Program-made: the position numbers and the translations under genes
In this document: in pieces, positions 1 through 4,928 of the stretch
Layout: the number at the start of each line of letters is the position of its first letter
Numbering within the stretch: the stretch's first letter is position 1
The notes under the pieces: model-generated
The model's input: the letters and a program-made list of their open reading frames with translations, nothing else
The model's database searches: none
What the model was told of the DNA's origin: nothing
From: Candidatus Woesebacteria bacterium UBA925
GTDB taxonomy: Bacteria > Patescibacteriota > Microgenomatia > UBA8517
DNA: 9,415 nt
Direction of reading: 5' to 3'
NCBI GenBank assembly: GCA_002293705.1
Contig: DBDT01000029.1
Coordinates: 433-9,847, forward strand

Positions 1-12
1 TATAAGAGACAG
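1..12. other. Nextera/Tn5 mosaic-end adapter remnant (assembly artefact)
   Basis: The first 12 bases, TATAAGAGACAG, are exactly the last 12 bases of the synthetic 19-base Tn5 mosaic end used in tagmentation libraries. The other end of the window carries the full mosaic end in the opposite orientation. Genomic sequence therefore begins at base 13, and translation of ssb beyond base 13 on the minus strand is not biological. A chance 12-base match is very unlikely given the matching full-length copy at the far end. Confidence 0.95.
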
Positions 13-305
13 GTCATATACCTGTCAGTTCCATCCTGTGCTTGCCACTTTCTTGTTTGCAATCTACCTTGGACGTATGCTTTAGAGCCTTTGTGCAAAA
101 GCTTGCTACAAATTTCACCAAGTTTGTCCCAAGCCACAATCCTGTGATATTCAACGGACTCCTTGTTCTCTCCACTATCAGTCTTCCAGCTTCTGTTTGT
201 TGCCAAACTAAATGTGCAAATAGCTGTATTTTGAGGAGTATATCTAAGCTCAGGATCACGAACTAGGTTACCAATAAGTGTTACTTGATTTAAACTCCTG
301 CTCAT
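13..305 (-). CDS. ssb: Single-stranded DNA-binding protein, C-terminus cut off by the contig end
   Basis: SSB coats single-stranded DNA during replication, repair and recombination. About 98 residues are readable from ATG at 305 and cover most of the OB fold. Family features seen are NQVTLIGNLVRDPELRYTP near the N-terminus, the FSLATNR strand, EYHRIVAWDKLGEIC at about 52-66, KGSKAYVQGRLQTRKW at about 72-87 and DGTDRYMT at 91-98. The reading frame has no stop before adapter sequence begins at base 12, so the end of the OB fold and the acidic C-terminal tail are missing. The start overlaps the rpsF stop by three bases (ATGA), which suggests translational coupling. A Shine-Dalgarno-like AAGGAAG lies at 313-319, about 7-9 bases before the ATG. 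In Bacillus and many other bacteria rpsR follows next. It would lie beyond this contig. Confidence 0.93.
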
Positions 306-667
306 AGACTTTCTTCCTTCGATTCTACAGCACTATCCAAGACTTTTCTAGAAACTCCGCTTTTTACATGTACTGTTTTCTCTTCTTTGCTGGTCAAAAG
401 GAATCTTAAAACTTCAGGGTCCAACCTCAATTTATCGTTAATGTTTTTGGTCTCTGAGGCTACTGTGCTTATGGTCAGTAGATTGTACTTACCCACAGTT
501 ATCTTGTTGATTGGATATGCCAAGTCTTTAGTGCCCCAATCATCGTTTGAGACAACAGACCCACCACCAAATTCAACCAATTTGGTTACTTTTTCTACTA
601 TTTGCTTGCTTTTGGCTGCAGTTAGACTGCCGTCGGTCACAAGACATAGTTCATAATTTCTTTTCAT
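302..667 (-). CDS. rpsF: 30S ribosomal protein S6
   Basis: S6 is a small-subunit platform protein that pairs with S18. The 121 residues include the expected N-terminal strand (NYELCLVTDGSL, 4-15), the DWGTKDLAYPINK segment at 43-55, GKYNLLTI at 59-66, and RLDPEVLRFLLT at 81-92, matching the family's conserved 'D..vLR.ll' end. Residues 93-121 form a charged tail, common in S6 proteins. The start is ATG at 667. Only a weak GAG lies just upstream, and a TATAAT hexamer lies at 676-681, so the mRNA may be nearly leaderless. The TGA stop overlaps the ssb start. The order ychF-rpsF-ssb matches the known Firmicutes arrangement, which strengthens the call. Confidence 0.96.
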   Translation of the reverse strand: MKRNYELCLVTDGSLTAAKSKQIVEKVTKLVEFGGGSVVSNDDWGTKDLAYPINKITVGKYNLLTISTVASETKNINDKLRLDPEVLRFLLTSKEEKTVHVKSGVSRKVLDSAVESKEESL

Positions 668-675
668 ACTCGGGG

Positions 676-705
676 ATTATATCACTAGCGCGAGGACAAT
701 TACAA
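676..705 (-). promoter_or_regulatory. Predicted rpsF promoter, nearly leaderless
   Basis: Reading the minus strand, TTGTAA (700-705) is followed after 18 bases by a perfect TATAAT (676-681). Eight bases separate this -10 box from the rpsF ATG, so with normal spacing transcription would start about two bases before the start codon. The promoter sits in the 57-base gap after ychF, and it would let rpsF-ssb be transcribed separately from ychF. Confidence 0.6.
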
Positions 706-724
706 TCACTTGAGGCTATTTTTC

Positions 725-1804
725 TTATGCACCTATTTTAAACTCAATAACATCACCTTCAGCTACTGTGTAATCTCTCCCTTCCTGCCTAACCAATCCT
801 TTTTCTCTGGCCACCTTCCACCCTCCACATTCAACAAAGGTGTCAAAGCTACAAACATCTGCTTTTATAAATTTTTTGACAAAATCAGCATGAATCTCCC
901 CTGCTGCCTCTGAAGCAACTGTTCCTTTTTCAATTGTCCACGCCCTAACCTCCTTTTCCCCAGCTGTCAGAAACGAGATCAATCCAAGGGTTGAGTAAGC
1001 CTTTTGAATTAGTCTGGTTAGCCCAGCATCGCTCACACCAAGCGTGGAGAGGTATTCAGAAGCCTCCTCACTGCTAAATCCGGCTAATTGCTCTTCTGCT
1101 TTAGCGCAAATTGCTACAACAGAGCTTGGGTTTATGTTAATTTTTTGGGCAAACTCAGACTCTATCTTTGAAGCATTTGAAAGATCTGACTCAGACACAT
1201 TAACCACAACCAAGTATGGCTTTTGGGTCAAAAGGTGGAAGTCTCTCATAAATGGAGCTTCAAGGTCTGAAGCTTCAACAGATGATGCTGGTTTGCCCTC
1301 ATTTAGGGCCGTCATTAGTTTTTCAAAAATTGATTGAAGATTACGATCTTTATTCTTTTTCAGCTTTTCAGCCTGCTTACCCATACTCTCCAGGTCAGCC
1401 AATACAAGCTCAGTTTGGATTACTTCTAAGTCCAACTCAGGAGAGAATGAGCCTGCCCTTACCACTTCTTCATCGGGAAAGTTTCGCACAACATGCGCAA
1501 TAGCATCTACTGAGCGGATATGGGACAAAAACTTGTTACCAAGCCCTTCCCCTTTGTGGGCTCCCGCAACAAGTCCAGCAATATCAACAAACTCTACGTT
1601 GGCAGGAACAATTGGGGCTGAGTTGTAAAGCGAGGACAAAACTTCAAGTCTTGCATCTGGGACTGGCACAACACCGATATTGGGTTCAATTGTCGCAAAT
1701 GGAAAGTTAGCAGCATATGCCTGCTGCGCTTTCAAAAGTGCATTAAACAGAGTAGATTTACCTACATTTGGAAGACCAACTATGCCTACAGAAAGTTTTG
1801 ACAT
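725..1804 (-). CDS. ychF: YchF/OLA1-family ATPase
   Basis: YchF is a TRAFAC-class P-loop protein that prefers ATP to GTP, binds ribosomes and is implicated in stress responses. The 359 residues are full length for the family (about 363). The P-loop GLPNVGKST is at 10-18, the G3-type motif DIAG at 74-77 follows EFV, and GAHKGEGLGNKFLSHIR at 81-97 is the family signature. The base-specificity motif is NVSE at 202-205, the NxxE form typical of YchF in place of the GTPase NKxD. A coiled helical insert lies at about 125-170. The C-terminal TGS domain spans about 278-359, with FLTAGEKEVRAWTI at its start and GDVIEFKIG at its end. The ATG at 1804 is preceded by an extended -10 box and no Shine-Dalgarno. 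The gene lies upstream of rpsF-ssb, as in Bacillus. Confidence 0.97.
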   Translation of the reverse strand: MSKLSVGIVGLPNVGKSTLFNALLKAQQAYAANFPFATIEPNIGVVPVPDARLEVLSSLYNSAPIVPANVEFVDIAGLVAGAHKGEGLGNKFLSHIRSVDAIAHVVRNFPDEEVVRAGSFSPELDLEVIQTELVLADLESMGKQAEKLKKNKDRNLQSIFEKLMTALNEGKPASSVEASDLEAPFMRDFHLLTQKPYLVVVNVSESDLSNASKIESEFAQKININPSSVVAICAKAEEQLAGFSSEEASEYLSTLGVSDAGLTRLIQKAYSTLGLISFLTAGEKEVRAWTIEKGTVASEAAGEIHADFVKKFIKADVCSFDTFVECGGWKVAREKGLVRQEGRDYTVAEGDVIEFKIGA

Positions 1805-1810
1805 CTACGT

Positions 1811-1819
1811 ATTGTAGCA
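1811..1819 (-). promoter_or_regulatory. Predicted ychF extended -10 promoter, leaderless
   Basis: On the minus strand TGC-TACAAT forms an extended -10 element (hexamer 1811-1816). Six bases separate the hexamer from the ychF ATG at 1804, so the expected +1 is the A of the start codon. I see no good -35 box at 16-18 bases, which is usual for extended -10 promoters. No Shine-Dalgarno precedes the ATG. Confidence 0.55.
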
Positions 1820-1858
1820 AAGAGAGGCAAAATAGTCCGAAAAAACTCACAGGGGCAT

Positions 1859-1887
1859 TTGAGAATAAATCGAATCAACAATATCAT
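1859..1887 (+). promoter_or_regulatory. Predicted promoter of the MazE/AbrB-like gene
   Basis: TTGAGA (1859-1864) and TATCAT (1882-1887) are separated by exactly 17 bases, a near-consensus sigma-70-type layout. Expected +1 is about 1894, only three bases before the ATG at 1897. The downstream edge of the -10 box touches the left arm of a perfect inverted repeat (1887-1907), so a protein bound there would block transcription initiation. Confidence 0.6.
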
Positions 1888-1907
1888 GTAATAACAATGT
1901 TATTACA
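1887..1907. promoter_or_regulatory. Perfect 9-bp inverted repeat over the start codon, probable autoregulatory operator
   Basis: TGTAATAAC (1887-1895) and GTTATTACA (1899-1907) are exact reverse complements separated by AAT (1896-1898). The ATG of the downstream gene (1897-1899) sits in the centre. The dyad begins at the last base of the -10 box and covers the expected transcription start. Dimeric MazE/AbrB proteins commonly bind dyads in their own promoters, so an operator for the encoded protein is the best guess. If transcription starts upstream of the dyad, the same sequence could form an mRNA hairpin that sequesters the start codon. Confidence 0.65.
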
Positions 1908-2154
1908 AAAAGTATTCACTGTAGGAAATAGTGATGTTGTTGCTATTCCTTCCGACGTAAAAAAGAAGACAGGCATTTCAAAAGGTAGCAATGTATACAT
2001 ATATGCCTCGGAAGACAATCAATCGATAATAATCAGTAAAACCAAAAAGCAATCAAAAAATGATGCCTCTCAACTCTCTCCAGAGTTTGTAAAATGGCTA
2101 GAAGATTTTAACAATATGTACGGCGAAGCAATGGTGGAGCTCTCAAAAAAATAA
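1897..2154 (+). CDS. MazE/AbrB (SpoVT-AbrB fold) DNA-binding protein, antitoxin-like, without an adjacent toxin
   Basis: This is a small swapped-hairpin DNA-binding protein of 85 residues. Residues 1-48 fit the AbrB/MazE domain: LQKVFTVGNSDVVAIPSDVKKKTGISKGSNVYIY, with the family's 'vGNS..v.iP......g...G..v' pattern, followed by QSIIISK. A polar linker (49-60) leads to a C-terminal helix, SPEFVKWLEDFNNMYGEAMVELSKK (61-85). In MazE-type antitoxins such a tail often contacts the toxin. I chose ATG 1897 because it begins exactly at the domain and fits the promoter at 1859-1887. A longer in-frame start at 1768 would run into ychF and adds no conserved sequence. No Doc, MazF or PIN toxin gene follows: the next gene is on the opposite strand and overlaps this one by 12 bases. 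It may be a solitary regulator or the remnant of a toxin-antitoxin pair. Confidence 0.85.
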   Translation: MLLQKVFTVGNSDVVAIPSDVKKKTGISKGSNVYIYASEDNQSIIISKTKKQSKNDASQLSPEFVKWLEDFNNMYGEAMVELSKK

Positions 2155-2511
2155 GTGAAAGTTTCCAAACACTCTTCCTGGGATCTTGGTTAAACCCAAC
2201 CCAACTGCTTTCTCAAGACGATGCAGACCATCCAAGACAACTAGCCTGTCATCATGGATTGTGACTATAATCGGCACAGTCAAATCACAATTTTCTACTC
2301 TTTTTTCATGCCAACCAACCTCACTACCCATACAAGAGGAACAAACCATAGTGCCATCAATTAACTTTCTAGAATATTTGAATATCCAAACCAGCTCATC
2401 CACTAAAATTTCTTTCACAGGTAAAGTGCTTGAGAGAATTAAAAGCTTATTTAATGAGTATTCTCTCCCATTATGGGTAAATGTGTCGCAATCCCCTTCT
2501 TGATATGTCAC
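2143..2511 (-). CDS. Small ParB-like (ParB/sulfiredoxin-fold) domain protein
   Basis: The 122-residue protein has a C-terminal segment, VPIIVTIHDDRLVVLDGLHRLEKAVGLG (79-106), matching the ParB/sulfiredoxin pattern in which a beta-hairpin leads to 'DG.HR..A...G'. In ParB and Srx this loop binds nucleotide. Key residues seen are D94, G95, H97 and R98. The first half has a helix-rich stretch (SLNKLLILSSTLPVKEILVDELVWIF, 19-44) and a CSSC motif (57-60) with C75 nearby, possibly a metal site, but this is uncertain. The start is GTG at 2511, whose bases overlap the upstream methyltransferase TGA (GTGA). No clear Shine-Dalgarno is seen, so coupled translation is likely. The substrate is unknown. A chromosome-partition role is unlikely, because the DNA-binding HTH of true ParB is absent. 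Confidence 0.7.
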   Translation of the reverse strand: MTYQEGDCDTFTHNGREYSLNKLLILSSTLPVKEILVDELVWIFKYSRKLIDGTMVCSSCMGSEVGWHEKRVENCDLTVPIIVTIHDDRLVVLDGLHRLEKAVGLGLTKIPGRVFGNFHLFF

Positions 2512-3077
2512 GGCTTAATAATAACAAACTGAAAAGAATGCAAGGCGTCACCTTCAGCTGTCTTCTCATCACATGATTCATAAAAGTGCTTGATGTGCCC
2601 CAACCCTGACAGAGTTGAGTAAGCAGATTCTCGGGTAAAAAATGTCATAGTGGGATTATCTCTCCTAAAGTCACCTTCGCCATACAAATTTCCAGCAAAT
2701 ACCCCGTTTCTTTTAATAGACTTGATTATTCTTGGTAGCAGGGAATCCAGATCAACCTTTCGGTTAAATGACAGTGTGTTTTCAGAAACAACAATGTCAT
2801 ATTTATCTTCACCTAAATCTAAATTGTTGTAGTCGCCAATTGTTAAGCTAAATAGCTCCTTTGGTCTATGATCAAAAAAGTTTGAGTATTTTACAACTTC
2901 ACTATCTTTATCTATTGCATCGACTATGTAGCCACAGTTAAAGAGATACTTTGAATGCCTTAGGGATCCGCAACCCAGATCAAGAGCTCTTTTGCTGTAG
3001 TTATTAAGATGTTGAACACCAATTACTGCAGTATTTGATGGACCCCAATACCTTGATTCTTCTAAATGATTAGTCAT
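2508..3077 (-). CDS. Class I SAM-dependent methyltransferase (TehB/UbiE-like fold), substrate unknown
   Basis: This 189-residue protein has the Rossmann-like methyltransferase core. Motif I is ALDLGCGSLRHSKYL (31-45), the acidic residue at the end of strand 2 is in DAIDKD (53-58), GDYNNLDL (81-88) is the motif II-like loop, YDIVVSENTLSF (93-104) is strand 4, and the tail ends in a hydrophobic strand (SFQFVIIKP). No substrate-binding insertion or nucleic-acid recognition domain is visible, so small-molecule and protein substrates are both possible. The start is ATG at 3077 and no Shine-Dalgarno precedes it. Its TGA overlaps the GTG of the ParB-like gene, so the two are probably made together. 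Confidence 0.85.
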   Translation of the reverse strand: MTNHLEESRYWGPSNTAVIGVQHLNNYSKRALDLGCGSLRHSKYLFNCGYIVDAIDKDSEVVKYSNFFDHRPKELFSLTIGDYNNLDLGEDKYDIVVSENTLSFNRKVDLDSLLPRIIKSIKRNGVFAGNLYGEGDFRRDNPTMTFFTRESAYSTLSGLGHIKHFYESCDEKTAEGDALHSFQFVIIKP

Positions 3078-3082
3078 TGTTT

Positions 3083-3096
3083 CAGTTTATAAACTG
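3083..3096. promoter_or_regulatory. Perfect 14-bp palindrome overlapping the methyltransferase -10 region
   Basis: CAGTTTATAAACTG reads the same on both strands. On the minus strand its centre supplies TATAAA (3086-3091), a -10-like hexamer eight bases from the methyltransferase ATG at 3077, giving a predicted leader of about two bases. The palindrome may therefore be both promoter and operator. No convincing -35 box is visible. A second possible -10, CATAAT at 3111-3116, would give a leader of about 27 bases. Confidence 0.5.
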
Positions 3097-3104
3097 GGCT
3101 AATT

Positions 3105-3121
3105 ATCAGTATTATGCTGAT
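3105..3121. repeat. 17-bp near-palindrome in the divergent promoter region
   Basis: ATCAG (3105-3109) and CTGAT (3117-3121) are exact reverse complements around a seven-base core that is itself symmetric except at one pair. It lies between the divergent methyltransferase and membrane-protein genes, nine bases from the 14-bp palindrome. It could be a regulator site. Short dyads also arise by chance in AT-rich DNA, so confidence is limited. Confidence 0.3.
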
Positions 3122-3159
3122 TTCACTATTTTGAGTGCGAATAAGTCAAATATATTTCT

Positions 3160-3165
3160 TATAAT
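3160..3165 (+). promoter_or_regulatory. Predicted -10 box of the membrane-protein gene, leaderless
   Basis: A perfect TATAAT ends six bases before the GTG start at 3172, which puts the expected +1 on the first base of the start codon. No strong -35 is seen at normal spacing (TTGAGT at 3131-3136 is 23 bases away). The bases before GTG (AAAATT) contain no Shine-Dalgarno. Confidence 0.5.
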
Positions 3166-3171
3166 AAAATT

Positions 3172-4110
3172 GTGACAAAAAAGAAACTTCAGTTAATAAG
3201 CATAATCTTGATCGTTATTGTGTTTTCGATCGCACTTGGGATGACCATAAGGCAAACCAATAAAGCACTAGAGTCACGAGTTTTAAGTATTATGGTAGAT
3301 TCTGAGAAAAATCTAACAGCGGCTAGAAATAGGCTAGTCCAAAATAGACTGAATTGGCTGGCACTTTCAAGAATCAATCCAAGCGGTGTTCAGTTTAATT
3401 TTTCCAGGGTTGATATAATCCAAAAATTGTCACTATCGCAATCAGAAGATCTTGAATGGATAGAGTCAAGACCCAAGCGCGAAAGAGTCTTTGAATTTGG
3501 TTCAAGTTTATTAAATAATTACAATAACAAATTCCTTCCACTCAGGAATGAAGTCTACAATGCGCATCGCGATAATATCAAAAAACAAATCGAGGCCCTG
3601 GAGAACATTAAGACAATCAACTCTACAGCCGATAAATTATTGGGTTATTTCCCAGAACAAGATTTGGCTATTGAATACTTTTCAAACCTACCAGACGGAC
3701 GCGACAAATTTATTGGTAGAATCAAAAACACAAGATCAGGTATTGAAAAGGTTAATTTAGAAATCAAGTCACTCTCCAGAAATCTTGATATTAGCAAGTT
3801 TGACACTGCTTTTAATCTAGTATCCAGCAATCTTGAAGAACTGGAAGGAATAGTGTTAAAGAGAAACAGCCTGAAAGGACTTGACATGAAATCGACAGTG
3901 GAATCGATTAACAACTTAAAACTGGAGACCCACAGGCTCACAATCAACACCATCACCTCAAATCAAATGCTTGCAGTACTTGCAGAACAAGCCAATATCA
4001 TTCAAGCCTACAACAAGCTATTGGCAAACATAAAGACTAACAGAGAAGAGTCGGTCAGAAAAATTGGGTACACGCACTACTCCAAGACTGCTTCCACTTC
4101 ATCAGATTGA
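3172..4110 (+). CDS. Single-pass membrane protein with a long helical extracytoplasmic region, function unknown
   Basis: I do not recognise a family. The 312 residues start with a short basic stretch (TKKK) and one hydrophobic segment at about 7-26 (LISIILIVIVFSIALGM), which predicts a signal anchor with the N-terminus inside and the rest outside. From about 28 to 295 the protein is polar, rich in Lys, Glu, Asn, Leu and Ile, with heptad-like stretches (about 43-60, 130-155, 185-232 and 240-290) consistent with helical bundles or coiled coils. There is no cysteine anywhere. The tail (300-312) is Ser/Thr-rich. The GTG at 3172 is chosen because it precedes the basic N-terminus and lies six bases after a TATAAT. 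The gene converges on the exported operon and overlaps its last gene by 34 bases. Confidence 0.8.
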   Translation: MTKKKLQLISIILIVIVFSIALGMTIRQTNKALESRVLSIMVDSEKNLTAARNRLVQNRLNWLALSRINPSGVQFNFSRVDIIQKLSLSQSEDLEWIESRPKRERVFEFGSSLLNNYNNKFLPLRNEVYNAHRDNIKKQIEALENIKTINSTADKLLGYFPEQDLAIEYFSNLPDGRDKFIGRIKNTRSGIEKVNLEIKSLSRNLDISKFDTAFNLVSSNLEELEGIVLKRNSLKGLDMKSTVESINNLKLETHRLTINTITSNQMLAVLAEQANIIQAYNKLLANIKTNREESVRKIGYTHYSKTASTSSD

Positions 4111-4928
4111 TCAATTTCCTCAAAATACTCGTTATCAACATCAGTGACATCTTTAACCGATGAATCCAATGGCTCACTTAAAACTGACTCAATCTCTCTT
4201 AAGACATCTTCGACCGTATATTCATTGTCTACAGTATTGTCACCATAGAAATCAAAAACTGTAGAGAAGCTAATTTTGTTAATTGAATTACCATCATCAA
4301 ACACTACACGATCTTCCTCTAGTTTTATGTCTTTAGATGAAGAACCTATCTGCAGTTCAGACGACTGATCACTTTGCAAACTATATCCAGTCAGTTGCCA
4401 AGTCACATCATTCTTTTTTTCAGCGTAAAACAAGACTCCACCACTTATTCTAGGTCGTACTCCTACAATACCCTTCGAAATTCTTCTAATAGAGACTCCG
4501 TCAAACAAAAAAATTTGCCAAGAGTCATCAATCCATCTTTCCCATGCTACATTTCCATACTCATCGACCACCGGACTAACATTGTTTGAGGCAAATGTTA
4601 GTTGTAAGTCTGTGTCAGTTGGAAGATGTCTTCGGAAAACTTGATTATATCCATTTATGTTTGAGACCCATACCAAATACTCCCCAGAATTGTCTTGTTG
4701 CGAGTTGTTCCTGTTATTAGAAATTAATGACCTATTTTTACCATCCCAACTAGCCACAACTTCCTGCAACTTTCCGTTTGAAACTGACTTAAATTCAACT
4801 TTGTTTTCCTTTAATGCATTTAGCCAATCGACTTGCTCATCAAATGATTGGGCATAAACACTAACAGTAGTTAAAAACAACAGGAACGAAACAGGGATGA
4901 TTAACTTGATTAAACTTTTTTTCACCAT
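4077..4928 (-). CDS. Secreted protein with a few TolB-like beta-propeller blades and an acidic tail
   Basis: The 283-residue protein has a signal peptide: KKSLIK, a hydrophobic core at about 8-24, then VYA with probable cleavage after A26. Three related repeats are readable: GEYLVWVSNINGYNQVFRRH (82-101), NVAWERWIDDSWQIFLFDGV (126-145) and VLFYAEKKNDVTWQLTGYSL (165-184). Each is an aromatic strand, a polar turn, then W/YNQ-aromatic strands, as in TolB/PD40-type blades. Three or four blades are too few for a closed six- or seven-blade propeller. Residues 225-283 are strongly acidic (Asp/Glu-rich). AAGG (4935-4938) precedes the start. ATG 4928 and GTG 4925 are both possible, and GTG would give a GTGA overlap with the upstream stop. 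The gene is last in the exported operon. It may work with, or be displayed alongside, the large surface protein. Confidence 0.75.
   Translation of the reverse strand: MVKKSLIKLIIPVSFLLFLTTVSVYAQSFDEQVDWLNALKENKVEFKSVSNGKLQEVVASWDGKNRSLISNNRNNSQQDNSGEYLVWVSNINGYNQVFRRHLPTDTDLQLTFASNNVSPVVDEYGNVAWERWIDDSWQIFLFDGVSIRRISKGIVGVRPRISGGVLFYAEKKNDVTWQLTGYSLQSDQSSELQIGSSSKDIKLEEDRVVFDDGNSINKISFSTVFDFYGDNTVDNEYTVEDVLREIESVLSEPLDSSVKDVTDVDNEYFEEIDQSDEVEAVLE

Noticed and set aside
14..259. Open frame on the minus strand in another phase over ssb
   Set aside because: The ssb frame gives a clear OB-fold protein over the same bases. The alternative frame has no recognisable features.
1768..1896. Longer N-terminal extension of the MazE-like gene starting inside ychF
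   Set aside because: It overlaps ychF and both promoters and adds no conserved residues. The AbrB domain starts exactly at ATG 1897, just after a good promoter.
1897..2511. A complete toxin-antitoxin system
   Set aside because: The only neighbour downstream is convergent and has a ParB-like motif, not a toxin fold, and it is co-transcribed with the methyltransferase instead.
4104..4117. Terminator at the palindrome ATTGATCAAT between the convergent genes
   Set aside because: It is a 10-base AT-rich palindrome with no loop, no GC stem and no T-tract, and it lies within both coding sequences.
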